In this document: one piece after another, positions 27,854 through 36,771 of the stretch
Layout: every line of letters begins with the position of its first letter
How positions within the stretch are numbered: the first letter of the stretch is position 1
NCBI GenBank assembly: GCA_027624855.1
Contig: JAQBTQ010000001.1
Coordinates: 124,001-188,000, forward strand
Origin: Bacteroidota bacterium
GTDB taxonomy: Bacteria; Bacteroidota; Bacteroidia; Flavobacteriales_D; Sanyastnellaceae
Direction of reading: 5' to 3'
DNA length: 64,000 bases
Made by a program: the position numbers and the translations under genes
The notes under the pieces: model-generated
What the model was told of the DNA's origin: nothing
Database searches by the model: none
What the model saw: the letters and a program-made list of their open reading frames with translations, nothing else

Positions 27854-27997
27854 TTCAAATCCAACTGTTACCCATTGCACGCGGATAATGTTTCAACTTT
27901 TCCAGAACAGCCTCTAATTTACATTGAAGCTGAATCACATTTCATTGGTAAACATCAATGAATATAAAACAATACTATATTGCGCGAGTAAAACCAA

Positions 27998-29020
27998 ATG
28001 ATGCTCTGTTTTCGCTTTCAGGCCCCGGCTGTACTTGTGGCTGTTTTAATGTGTGCTTCATGCACTTCTTTTCGTTATTCAGAGCTTGAAAGGACTGAAA
28101 ATTCCACCTTTGACTTTGTTATCAATGCTCCCGAAGCGACGATTACCTCAATCAATCACCCGACAGATTCACGAGTCAATTACGCAAGTCAAAATGGTGT
28201 CACGAGAGGGAGTGTCACAGTAGCCAAAGTCAAACACAGTCATCTCAAATTTTCTGTAGGAGCACCTGGCTTTGAATCACAGCGCATTCGCATAAAAAGA
28301 AGACCGCGTACAAAGGCATTGATAAGATCAAGTTTGTTAAGCACAATGATGATGGGATTTCCCTTGTATGTTGACGTCTTCAAATCTGATTTTTATCAGA
28401 TCCGACCTGCATATCAATCGGTGCGAATAGATCTACTCGAACGTGAACAGGAATCAATCGAAACGAGGGATGTTGAACTTGCGACATCAAGTTCAAACGA
28501 AAAAAAAGATGGACCTGCTGAACAAGATGGATTTGACATAAAGTCCGCAGCAGCCCAAAAATCGAAAGAAGAAAACCAATCTGGATACGGCTCTTCCAAT
28601 TCAAAAACTGTCGAAAATTCTCAGTGGATAGGCCGCTACACAATCAAAGCATCTCGCATTCAATCCAATGGAGCCAATGGCTCAACCAACTCACTTAAGA
28701 ATACAACCATCCAAATTGATTCGAAAGGCAATGTTGTCCTAGATGAGGCATGCAAAGGATTAGCAAACGCCATGGCTCCAGCCGAATTCCATGATCAAAT
28801 CAGTCAATGCAAATTTGTCAACCAATCTTCGCGAATCTTGGCCGGTTCATTGTTAGAAGGGATATTGATTTTTAAGAATAATCGATCCAATGAGGTATAC
28901 CGATGCAACGTAACGATTGCTGTGAATCCAGGAGCCGACCCTTACACTACTTCGGAATTTAAGATCAACAAGACGAATAGCCCAAGTCAAGTTATTCTAG
29001 AAATAAAGCGATTGAATTGA
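27998..29020 (+). CDS. Lipoprotein, first gene of a seven-gene envelope operon
   Basis: A 340-residue protein with a signal ending in a lipobox (VAVLMCASC). Residues about 30-115 form a PEGA-like beta segment (FDFVINAPEATITSIN, LKFSVGAPGFESQRIRI), a form that usually binds peptidoglycan or other envelope material. A hydrophobic patch near 108-125 (ALIRSSLLSTMMMGFPLYVDVF) is followed by a low-complexity acidic/serine linker, about 145-205, then a C-terminal beta domain. No family was recognised for the rest. The gene is AT-rich and starts the plus-strand run that ends at 35138. The next gene begins 29 nt later. Confidence 0.78.
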   Translation: MMLCFRFQAPAVLVAVLMCASCTSFRYSELERTENSTFDFVINAPEATITSINHPTDSRVNYASQNGVTRGSVTVAKVKHSHLKFSVGAPGFESQRIRIKRRPRTKALIRSSLLSTMMMGFPLYVDVFKSDFYQIRPAYQSVRIDLLEREQESIETRDVELATSSSNEKKDGPAEQDGFDIKSAAAQKSKEENQSGYGSSNSKTVENSQWIGRYTIKASRIQSNGANGSTNSLKNTTIQIDSKGNVVLDEACKGLANAMAPAEFHDQISQCKFVNQSSRILAGSLLEGILIFKNNRSNEVYRCNVTIAVNPGADPYTTSEFKINKTNSPSQVILEIKRLN

Positions 29021-29049
29021 TTCCATTTACACTTTCAAATGGCTAAACC

Positions 29050-30999
29050 ATGATCATCTCCCAAGTGCTTTCAAGATTTTTTAATAAGTGGCTCGATGCA
29101 CTGATGCTTTTGATTGGTGTTTTCATGACGGCATTTTGCATTGGTCAAGAAGTCAACAAAGCAAATTTTATCTTAAACAATCAACTTGTTGGAGCGGACA
29201 ATTTGAACTCCTACAAACGAGTTGGACTTACAATTTGTACTGCATCGCTTTCCAATGAGTTCATCCAAAAAACACGAGGAGGTGAAATTGAAAATGAGTC
29301 CATTTACGATATTGACCCGAATCTGTTTTTTCCAAATGACCCTTATCAATACATCTCGAACAAATTCGACATAAACCAATCCCAAACAGATCATCTGCAG
29401 ATCAATAATCGGGTGCTCAACCCGAGTGATGGCAACCGAACTTTTCATTCAGTCCATATCATAGACGCATTGAACGCGAGCGATGTATCGCATGAAGTGT
29501 TGGGTAATTTATTGGAGCCATTCAATGGTACATTGCCTCCACCCGAAGTCGCAAAACGGATATACAACGATGCCACCTACAACCAGAAAAACCGCTATTC
29601 GAAGCGGTATGCGGGTTTGGACAAGTTGGTTGTAGACTCCCTTAATAGCTGTTTCAACAACAATTATATTTTGGTAATTGGTGTCGAGCGAGTGAAATAT
29701 TTACCTGAAGCCTACGCAAAACGACGACGCTTTATAAACCGTGTGTTCAACCTTGCTTCGATCGGATGGATTAGAATGGAAGAATATGACCCTCAACGAG
29801 TCGATTGGCGCGTTGGAGTTGAGCTATCCGGACAAGCGTTTTTGTACAAAATAGAGACCTCCGATGCCACCCAAAATGCAATTTGGGAAGCCTATATGGA
29901 TTCGGACAGATCGAGCTTTGAAGACACTGATTTAGGATTGACCTTGGTCCAGCAAATCAATTTTGAGGTGAGTGCTTCAGCGTCTGACTCAAATGAACGT
30001 TCAAAACGACTTGACCAAATCATTCAAGCTGACCTGATAAGCTCCATTGTTCGACGAATGGAAGGATTAGAATCCAACTTTCAGGTCAAAAGAACGGTGG
30101 TGGAATCGAATCCTGTGAAATTGGAGATTGGAAACAAAGAAGGCCTCAAGGCCAATGAGCGATACTTGGTGTACGAAGGGGTTTCCAGTGGGCCTGGAGA
30201 GCGATACAAAATAGTCGGAGCTGTGAGAGCGCTCAAGCCAACGGCCAATTTTGGAAATGACCAAGGACAGGAAATGACCTCCAAGTTCATGCAGTATCAG
30301 GGCCGCGATGTCAAACCCGGGATGGTCGTTCGCCAGTTCAATGAATTGGGCATCGAATTGGAATTGGGACCCAAAATGAATCTAGGAATGGGGGGAGCTC
30401 TGCCCAACGTTTCATTTACTTATGATATATCGAATGCCGTGAATTTGCCTGGATTGAAGCTCCAGGGTTCATTGAATTCGACCACTTCTTCAGTCCAACT
30501 CGATCCATTCATTGGCTACTTGGTTAAGCCGGATTATCTGACTGATTCTGATATGGTTTTGTTTTTTGCCCCTAGACAAGAGGACATCAATTCTACCTGG
30601 AATACAGGTGATGTCAATATCACCATGTCACAAGGAATTAACTTCCCACTTTCCAAAGTCGGGTTGGTCTATGATCGCCCTTTAAGTCGCCTCGGGGGAG
30701 TTCGCGCAAAGCTGGGCTATACAGGGTATGATTTCACCGCAGGAGAAGAGGGAACGATATTTCTGTATGACTCGAATACGAATTGGCAACGAAACTATGT
30801 TTCAAAATTGCGAGCCCGAGGATTTGAAGTTGGAGCTGAGGCTTTCACCTTTATCAGTCCAAGCGTGAGTCTGTACGGTGGCTTGGATAAATTCATGGGC
30901 CGCTATTGGAACTTAGACGAGAATGGAATTGAAATTGAGAAACGACCTGGAAATTCCGCGACCATTTTCGGCACCTTTGGAATCCGATTCGGTTTTTAA
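29050..30999 (+). CDS. Large exported protein with probable outer-membrane beta C-terminus
   Basis: A 649-residue protein with an unusually long N-terminal hydrophobic segment (about 15-36, LDALMLLIGVFMTAFCIGQ) acting as signal. The middle (about 290-410) has a helix (DQIIQADLISSIVRRMEGLESNF) and a small beta module (LEIGNKEGLKANERYLVYEG) like the flagellar-assembly T / SpoIVFA-type beta barrels that set a 'level' (VGAVRALKPT). The final 220 residues alternate in a beta-barrel way and end IFGTFGIRFGF, an aromatic terminus. No catalytic motif is seen. Its place between two lipoproteins and ahead of a DUF6175 gene suggests an envelope-spanning assembly. Confidence 0.78.
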   Translation: MIISQVLSRFFNKWLDALMLLIGVFMTAFCIGQEVNKANFILNNQLVGADNLNSYKRVGLTICTASLSNEFIQKTRGGEIENESIYDIDPNLFFPNDPYQYISNKFDINQSQTDHLQINNRVLNPSDGNRTFHSVHIIDALNASDVSHEVLGNLLEPFNGTLPPPEVAKRIYNDATYNQKNRYSKRYAGLDKLVVDSLNSCFNNNYILVIGVERVKYLPEAYAKRRRFINRVFNLASIGWIRMEEYDPQRVDWRVGVELSGQAFLYKIETSDATQNAIWEAYMDSDRSSFEDTDLGLTLVQQINFEVSASASDSNERSKRLDQIIQADLISSIVRRMEGLESNFQVKRTVVESNPVKLEIGNKEGLKANERYLVYEGVSSGPGERYKIVGAVRALKPTANFGNDQGQEMTSKFMQYQGRDVKPGMVVRQFNELGIELELGPKMNLGMGGALPNVSFTYDISNAVNLPGLKLQGSLNSTTSSVQLDPFIGYLVKPDYLTDSDMVLFFAPRQEDINSTWNTGDVNITMSQGINFPLSKVGLVYDRPLSRLGGVRAKLGYTGYDFTAGEEGTIFLYDSNTNWQRNYVSKLRARGFEVGAEAFTFISPSVSLYGGLDKFMGRYWNLDENGIEIEKRPGNSATIFGTFGIRFGF

Positions 31000-31024
31000 T
31001 GATTAACACGCTTAAATTTTAAGA

Positions 31025-31540
31025 ATGAGAACTACCACTTCCAACCACTTTATCATCATTGCGATTGCAGCAGCAATGGCATCAAGCGTTCTTCAGGGCT
31101 GCAAAGTGCAAATTCCACTTTATCAGTATGATGCGGAATGCATTTCTTTAGGCTCGAGTGATGGTCTCCAGGTCATTTCCATTTCAGGAATGGGAAACAA
31201 TGAGGATGAATGCCGCGAGAATGCACAGAAAAACGCAGTTCATGCTTTTATCTTCAAAGGAATTAAAGTTTCACAGAATGGCATGTTCAATCCCTGTGCT
31301 AGAGAGAGAATGACCAGAGAACCCATGAGCGAACACCAGAGTTTCTGGGATGAATTCTTCGGGCCTTCAGGCAGCTATGGTGATTACATTACCCAAAAAA
31401 TGAATCCGCCGTATAAACGAATTCGCAATGCAGAGGATAAGTCGCTCACTCTTTTCTTTGAGTACCACGTTGATATCCGAACGTTGCGCCAGGACTTGGA
31501 ACGAGAAGGAGTGATTCCATCTGCAAACATTTTAAACTAA
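31025..31540 (+). CDS. Small lipoprotein with conserved 'GxGxxxxEAxxNAxxNAV' segment
   Basis: A 171-residue lipoprotein: signal IIIAIAAAMASSVLQGC with lipobox LQGC. The core VISISGMGNNEDECRENAQKN followed by AVHAFIFKGI is the kind of strand-helix module found in LPP20-like and DUF6175-linked lipoproteins of Bacteroidota. The C-terminal part (FFEYHVDIRTLRQDLEREGVI) is a strand plus helix. It starts 25 nt after the 649-residue gene and ends 5 nt before the DUF6175 gene, so co-translation is likely. Function is unknown. Confidence 0.78.
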   Translation: MRTTTSNHFIIIAIAAAMASSVLQGCKVQIPLYQYDAECISLGSSDGLQVISISGMGNNEDECRENAQKNAVHAFIFKGIKVSQNGMFNPCARERMTREPMSEHQSFWDEFFGPSGSYGDYITQKMNPPYKRIRNAEDKSLTLFFEYHVDIRTLRQDLEREGVIPSANILN

Positions 31541-31545
31541 TACCC

Positions 31546-32484
31546 ATGAATAAGACGAAAAGACTTTTTTCCTGCTTAGCGCTTTTGGGCTTGCTCACGA
31601 CCTCTCAAGCGCAAACGCCAGACGGGTCAATAATGGTCATTCCCGACAAATTCTTACTTATTCAAGCAGGTTATTCATCGGAAATCAATGGCAATCAAGT
31701 ACTTGATTACCAAAAAGCGTATGACTTCAATTATGAAATCCAAGGAGCAGGATCAAAAATTGAAACAGTTCTCGAAAATCGAGGTTTTGAAGTGAAGTCG
31801 TTTAGCAATGTTATTCGCTCCCAAGCTGGGTTTGAAATGGAAGCTTCCCTGAGCACAATCGATGGTCAACAAGTCTTCCGATCATCATTGGATAAACTAG
31901 TCCAAGCTGCAAAGCCGGATATCCTCGTCAGTTTCAATTGGAGATTATCGGGAAGTGGACCAAACCAATATTTCGAATTGACACTGCAAATCCTAGATGC
32001 GTACACCTACGAACTTCTATCTTCAGCAGTTAAGAAAGTGCAACCCGGAAGTTTTAATTGGGACCTCAATGCGTTTATCGATGCAGGAGTATTACAAATC
32101 GCTGATGAATTGGTGTCGATTGCTAAATCAGAATTGATGGAGTTGGCTACGAATGGTAGACGTGTTACCTATACCTTTCGTATTGCTCAAAACCTCAGTT
32201 TCTATGATTACATCGATGAACTTGATTTGGAGCTCAATGAGTTCATTGATAATTGGATGTTGAATAATGCAGTGAGTGGTAAAATTGGAAACCCACGCAT
32301 TGGTGAAACCCAATGTCAATGGTTTCCTCATCTCCCTATGAAAAATGACGACGGAGCTCCAATTACTACCGATCGATGGATTCGATCTTTGAAAAAAGAC
32401 TTGAGGTCATATGGATACTCGGCCCGTTACAATTCAGCTTCAAGTTTATCGAATGCCATCATCAACATCAGCAAACTGGACTAA
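31546..32484 (+). CDS. DUF6175 family exported protein
   Basis: A 312-residue protein with signal peptide MNKTKRLFSCLALLGLLTTSQAQ. The mature part matches the layout of DUF6175 as I know it from Bacteroidota: SIMVIPDKFLL...GYSSEINGNQVLDYQKAY, then a helix (SKIETVLENRGFEVKSF), then KPDILVSFNWRLSGSGPNQYF, then TLQILDAYTYELLSS, then a C-terminal FIDNWMLNNAV segment. The fold recalls CsgG/TolB-N-type alpha/beta domains, but that is inference. It starts 5 nt after the upstream lipoprotein and ends 1 nt before the next ATG. Confidence 0.8.
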   Translation: MNKTKRLFSCLALLGLLTTSQAQTPDGSIMVIPDKFLLIQAGYSSEINGNQVLDYQKAYDFNYEIQGAGSKIETVLENRGFEVKSFSNVIRSQAGFEMEASLSTIDGQQVFRSSLDKLVQAAKPDILVSFNWRLSGSGPNQYFELTLQILDAYTYELLSSAVKKVQPGSFNWDLNAFIDAGVLQIADELVSIAKSELMELATNGRRVTYTFRIAQNLSFYDYIDELDLELNEFIDNWMLNNAVSGKIGNPRIGETQCQWFPHLPMKNDDGAPITTDRWIRSLKKDLRSYGYSARYNSASSLSNAIINISKLD

Positions 32485-32485
32485 A

Positions 32486-33556
32486 ATGAAACGATTAACA
32501 ATCATATTGACTGGAATTCTTTTGGTCATTTCGTCAAAGCAGGTTAACGGCCAGGACTTTCCTGAATTTCTCGCAATTGGATTGGGAGAGGCCGAATTGG
32601 TTGGCGATTTTGACCCGAATGCTGCCATGGTATTAGATGGAATGCTGTCTTCGTTCATCACGGATGGCGGATTTTCCAAAATGAATACCGCCAAATATTT
32701 CGTCGCCCCTAGGATTGGCGTGATCAATTCCGCCGTCACCGGAAATTACCCGGTTTTCCATACGGTTGAATTGCAGCTTTCCTTGGCGGCATGTGATAAC
32801 GAGTCCAAAGACATCATCAAGAGTACGAGCATCATCATCAAAGGTTCTGGATTCACTTATCAGGAAGCCATGCAAGAGGCCATTCGAGGTGTGAGATTGC
32901 AGAATGAAGGATTGAAGCAATTCGCTAATGACGTCCGAGATCGAATCGTTGCGTTCTACAGCGCAGAATGCAGCCGAATTCTTGCAGACGCGAAAGCCAA
33001 TTCCACCGACTCACCGTATAGAAGCATTGGAATGCTCGGGACCATTCCCAAAGCTTCATCCTGCTATGATGAAGCGGTTGCATTGCGCGTAGAACTCATT
33101 GAATCCTATATCGATCAGCAATGCTCTCAAGCGATTACCGATGCGCGCATTACTTGGGAGTCTTCCCAAAACATTCAAAAATCATTGACCCCATTAAAAG
33201 GGGTGTCTTTTTCGGATAATTGTTACGATGAATACCTCGCGTTAATTGATGAAGTAGACGCTGATATTGCAGAGGCCATTGCCCGTGAGGAAGCAGAAGC
33301 TGAACGAGAGCGACAACTTTTGGATAAACTCATCAAAGAAGAGCGACTCGAGCGCATTCGTCAAGAAGAACGAGAAGACCAGCGCATGGCAGATGAACGG
33401 GCGGATCAACGCAGGCAGGAAGAGCGCCGTGATCAATTGCGAAGAGAAAATAGGGCACACGAGTTGAACCTCGCTAAAGTTGCCGCGAGCGCTGTTGAAA
33501 GTTATTGGAAGAACCAACCCTCTCCTACCTACGATACTTATTATATCAAATGGTGA
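32486..33556 (+). CDS. Exported protein with charged coiled-coil tail
   Basis: A 356-residue protein; the ATG at 32486 opens MKRLTIILTGILLVISSKQVNG, a signal peptide, 1 nt after the DUF6175 stop. Residues about 40-160 form an alpha/beta domain (FLAIGLGEAELVGDF, FHTVELQLSLAACDN). Two imperfect cysteine-bearing repeats follow at about 165-265 (AECSRILADA... SSCYDEAVAL; QCSQAITDA... DNCYDEYLAL), spaced like TPR units. The tail (about 270-335) is a long charged helix rich in Glu and Arg (REEAEAERERQLLDKLIK, RADQRRQEERRDQLRREN). It is a candidate scaffold. It overlaps the next gene by 7 nt (ATGGTGA). Confidence 0.82.
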   Translation: MKRLTIILTGILLVISSKQVNGQDFPEFLAIGLGEAELVGDFDPNAAMVLDGMLSSFITDGGFSKMNTAKYFVAPRIGVINSAVTGNYPVFHTVELQLSLAACDNESKDIIKSTSIIIKGSGFTYQEAMQEAIRGVRLQNEGLKQFANDVRDRIVAFYSAECSRILADAKANSTDSPYRSIGMLGTIPKASSCYDEAVALRVELIESYIDQQCSQAITDARITWESSQNIQKSLTPLKGVSFSDNCYDEYLALIDEVDADIAEAIAREEAEAERERQLLDKLIKEERLERIRQEEREDQRMADERADQRRQEERRDQLRRENRAHELNLAKVAASAVESYWKNQPSPTYDTYYIKW

Positions 33557-34323
33557 CCATTTCCCGAAATAATCGACGGCAACTTTGGATGCTGGGCTTG
33601 CTCTTTGGAGTTGCCTTTGGAGTTTTCGCTCCGGGTCAAGTGCATGCTGAGAATTCGTTGATTAAACATGAGTTGACTCTGAATGACGAGTTTGTCGAAA
33701 GTCATCAAAATTCTGATGGCCTTTTCATCTTGCTCGTCAATGCCTTGCTTCACACAAATCTGGAATATTCTTTCGGACCAAGAAGAATTGGAGACCTCGG
33801 CTGGCATATGTCGCGTGGATTTCAATGGCGCATTGAATCTTCAGCAGAATCAGGCCTCAATGGGGGATTGTACTTGCTGGTATTGAGAAATACGTCGGGC
33901 AAATTATTTAATGAAAACTACACTTATTTCAACGAACAAGACTTGCTCTTGTACAGTCCCAGTCATTCATTCGATTCTTGGGGATTTGGAGCTGGGTTTT
34001 ACCCTAAAATGAATCGTGGCGCGAATTTTAATTCCTCTTTTCAATTCTATGTTGGTGGAACAAGTGTGGAGACGCAACTTGGAGACGAAGATGACGTCTA
34101 TTCAAATGGATTCATGTTTGGGGGACTTGGATTTGGATTCAATCGTCGGATAGCGCCTCAATTGTACACTTTTTCTCGATGTGATTTACGTGTACCCATC
34201 GATGCCCCTACGAGATATGACAATCCCAATTATCAAGGTAAGTCCTATGTCAGGACAGATTTGTCCATTCAATTCGGGGTTCAATTGTTTTTAATGAACC
34301 GTGATAATGCCTTGTACGAATGA
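33550..34323 (+). CDS. Probable outer-membrane protein of the envelope operon
   Basis: A 257-residue protein. The ATG at 33550 overlaps the previous stop (ATGGTGA) and opens a basic start plus a hydrophobic signal (LWMLGLLFGVAFGVFAPGQVHA). The mature part is glycine- and aromatic-rich with alternating strands (FGAGFYPKMNRG, FQFYVGG, FMFGGLGFGFNRR) and a strand near the end (SIQFGVQLFL), so a small beta-barrel is likely. No homologous family was recognised. It overlaps the next lipoprotein gene by 4 nt (ATGA). Confidence 0.78.
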   Translation: MVTISRNNRRQLWMLGLLFGVAFGVFAPGQVHAENSLIKHELTLNDEFVESHQNSDGLFILLVNALLHTNLEYSFGPRRIGDLGWHMSRGFQWRIESSAESGLNGGLYLLVLRNTSGKLFNENYTYFNEQDLLLYSPSHSFDSWGFGAGFYPKMNRGANFNSSFQFYVGGTSVETQLGDEDDVYSNGFMFGGLGFGFNRRIAPQLYTFSRCDLRVPIDAPTRYDNPNYQGKSYVRTDLSIQFGVQLFLMNRDNALYE

Positions 34324-35138
34324 ATCGTGTATTCAAATACCCCTCCCCTTACCTCGGATTGCTTTGGTTGCTAATCGCTTCATTGCTGACCGCCTGTTGG
34401 AATGATGAAGACTTGGTCGATAAGAACTTCCCGGATGAGTTCTTGGTCCGTGATTATGGATGCACCCGCGCACCGATGACAGTTGAGTTGCTGCCGCCTT
34501 TATTGCCAAATGGCTACGAAACCAAGTGGATTTTTGAAAACGGAAGCGAATCCACTTCGTTCAGTCAAACACTTGAATTTTCAGAAGGTGGGTCACAATT
34601 CGTCGAATTGGAAATCTCGAAGAATGGTCAAGTGGAGCAACATCTTGAACGTGTCATTGAGGCCCTCCCTAAACCAACCTATGTAGGAACTGGCGCTCTT
34701 GTGTTAGACATAGAGTCAAGCTATTGGACATCACCAAGAGGAGACTGGTACAACACTTATGAATATTATCATAGTGTAGAAGACACTTCCGGTAGGCCCG
34801 ACATTACGGTATATATTCTAGATCAGATGGGAGAAATAAAAAGTTATGGCGGAAGCTTTCGCTCCAATATACCTAGCTATGGCCTTACCATTGATTTCGG
34901 AATCGATGAAACGGAGGCCTTTGCATTGAATGAAGAATTCACAATGGTTTTGGTCCAATGGGTTCCTGATGAATTAGAATTCGTCAGCGATTTACTCAAT
35001 TTACAGGTGCTAGATCAGTTTCCATTTTCCATTAACCCAGATTATGTCGAAGGGGATTGTGAATTACGCTATCCAGAAGTGTTGGAGCATCGTGTTTCTG
35101 ATGATGTAGCAGTCAGGATGCGGGTCTATTGGCCTTAA
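34320..35138 (+). CDS. Lipoprotein, last gene of the seven-gene operon
   Basis: A 272-residue lipoprotein: signal YLGLLWLLIASLLTAC with lipobox LLTAC. The mature protein is beta-rich with an early PKD-like or Ig-like stretch (PMTVELLPPLLPNGYETKWIF, FSEGGSQFVELEISKNG) and acidic throughout. No family was recognised. The ATG overlaps the preceding stop in an ATGA arrangement, which supports translational coupling. The phospholipase D gene begins 23 nt downstream and could be read from the same transcript. Confidence 0.75.
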   Translation: MNRVFKYPSPYLGLLWLLIASLLTACWNDEDLVDKNFPDEFLVRDYGCTRAPMTVELLPPLLPNGYETKWIFENGSESTSFSQTLEFSEGGSQFVELEISKNGQVEQHLERVIEALPKPTYVGTGALVLDIESSYWTSPRGDWYNTYEYYHSVEDTSGRPDITVYILDQMGEIKSYGGSFRSNIPSYGLTIDFGIDETEAFALNEEFTMVLVQWVPDELEFVSDLLNLQVLDQFPFSINPDYVEGDCELRYPEVLEHRVSDDVAVRMRVYWP

Positions 35139-35161
35139 GCCGTGTGCCTTTCTAAAAATCA

Positions 35162-36730
35162 ATGCCCATCCACGCCAAGCTCGTAACGCTAACTCGCCCT
35201 TGGGGTGCATTGCTCGTTGTGATTTCTGTCGTAGCGTTCGGCTGCTTGGGTTGTTCGGATGACTCACTGGATAATCGATTGGATGCCTATCGGGGTCACG
35301 CAGCCGTTCCGTGTTCGCCGACTGCACCGAGGGATCACGGGTTGGAAGCCCAAATTCGAGCAGCAGGTTTGGTAGATTCTGCAGCAACTTGGGGGTATGT
35401 GCTCGAGCGTGGCGAAGAGGCCATTTTTTCACGTGCTTGGCTGACGCAACATAGCCTTCACACCATCGATATCCAGTATTTCATTTTTTCGATGGACAAC
35501 GTCGGGCTGATCGCGTTGGATTATCTCATTCAAGCCGCCGACCGAGGAATAAAAGTCCGCATGCTCGTTGACGACATCATGCTGGATGTGGGGCTGGAAG
35601 ATGTCGCCGCGTTGAACGCCCATCCGAACATCTCCATCCGCATTTACAATCCCACTGACGGTAAAAATTTTGTCCAGAAAGCGTCCAACATTGTCTCCGA
35701 TTTTCAAGGATTCAATCAACGCATGCATAACAAAACGTTCATCGTTGACGGGCGGGTGGCCATTACAGGTGGTCGCAACATCGCTGATGAATACTTTGAC
35801 TATGACCAATCGTACAATTTCAGAGACCGCGATGTCTTGCTGATTGGTCAGGGAGCGGCGGCGGTACAATCGTCCTTTGATACTTTTTGGGAAGATCCGC
35901 TAGCGGTAGAATGGGCAGGTGAAACGCCTCCTGCCGAAACCACGGCATCCTTGTATGCTTCAATCCACTCCTATGCCTGCGACCCCGCAAATTTCTGGCC
36001 TGAAATCCGCGAATTGATCGATGGCGTTCCGAATGCCATCCCCGCCATCATCGAAGCGGGAGCGTTGCATCGGCTTGACGACATGCGCTTCGTTTCTGAT
36101 GCCCCAGGCAAAAACGATGACGGTGGCTTCCACGGCGGTGGCTTGAGTACGGCGGCATTGACCGAGTTGGTGAAGCAAGCAGCGATTTCATTGACCATCC
36201 AAAGCCCCTACCTCATCGTAACGGAAGAAGGGCTGGACCTTTTTGCTGATGCCGTCTCTCGCGGCGTCGATGTTAGCATCTTGACCAACAGCTTGTGCTC
36301 AACCGACAACCTCGAAGCATTTAACGGCTACCAGCGCATCCGTGAAGACTTGCTCGCTGCTGGGGTCGAAATCTATGAATACCGACCCGATGCCGCCATC
36401 CGACGTGAGTTAATCACGGCCGAGAAACAAGCGCAAATGGACTATTTACCCATCTTTGGGCTGCACGCCAAATCCATGGTCATCGACCACGAGACCGTGG
36501 TCATCGGTACGTTCAATATGGATCCACGGAGTGCCAACCTCAATACGGAGTGCGCCGCAATCATGAAGTCGCCCGCCATGGCGGCTCAGGTCGAGGCGCT
36601 CATGCTCGAGGAGCTCGCGCCCGAAAACGCCTGGCACACCACTTCCGATTGGAACCCCGACGCTGAAGCCGGCTCTTGGAAAGAATTCAATTGTTGGCTG
36701 CGCGGCATCGTGCCGGCCTCGGTCCTTTGA
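35162..36730 (+). CDS. Phospholipase D family lipoprotein (cardiolipin synthase-like)
   Basis: A 522-residue protein with two complete HKD motifs: His189-x-Lys191-x4-Asp196 (MHNKTFIVD) and His435-x-Lys437-x4-Asp442 (HAKSMVID), each followed by the family's GxxN-type glycine-rich segment. Both halves of the active site are therefore intact. The N-terminus has a signal with lipobox (VVAFGCLGC, Cys31), so the enzyme should be anchored in the envelope rather than cytoplasmic. Family members make cardiolipin or hydrolyse phosphodiesters; which applies here is not shown. It is 23 nt after the envelope operon and convergent with the DUF45 gene. Confidence 0.88.
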   Translation: MPIHAKLVTLTRPWGALLVVISVVAFGCLGCSDDSLDNRLDAYRGHAAVPCSPTAPRDHGLEAQIRAAGLVDSAATWGYVLERGEEAIFSRAWLTQHSLHTIDIQYFIFSMDNVGLIALDYLIQAADRGIKVRMLVDDIMLDVGLEDVAALNAHPNISIRIYNPTDGKNFVQKASNIVSDFQGFNQRMHNKTFIVDGRVAITGGRNIADEYFDYDQSYNFRDRDVLLIGQGAAAVQSSFDTFWEDPLAVEWAGETPPAETTASLYASIHSYACDPANFWPEIRELIDGVPNAIPAIIEAGALHRLDDMRFVSDAPGKNDDGGFHGGGLSTAALTELVKQAAISLTIQSPYLIVTEEGLDLFADAVSRGVDVSILTNSLCSTDNLEAFNGYQRIREDLLAAGVEIYEYRPDAAIRRELITAEKQAQMDYLPIFGLHAKSMVIDHETVVIGTFNMDPRSANLNTECAAIMKSPAMAAQVEALMLEELAPENAWHTTSDWNPDAEAGSWKEFNCWLRGIVPASVL

Positions 36731-36771
36731 CGGCGAGCTTTTGGGTGGAGCATGCGGCGGAGCCGTAGCCG

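Noticed and set aside
26360-27880. Two long minus-strand frames (276 and 219 residues)
   Set aside because: Antisense to the haloperoxidase-like gene; His/Arg-rich shadow composition with no domain.
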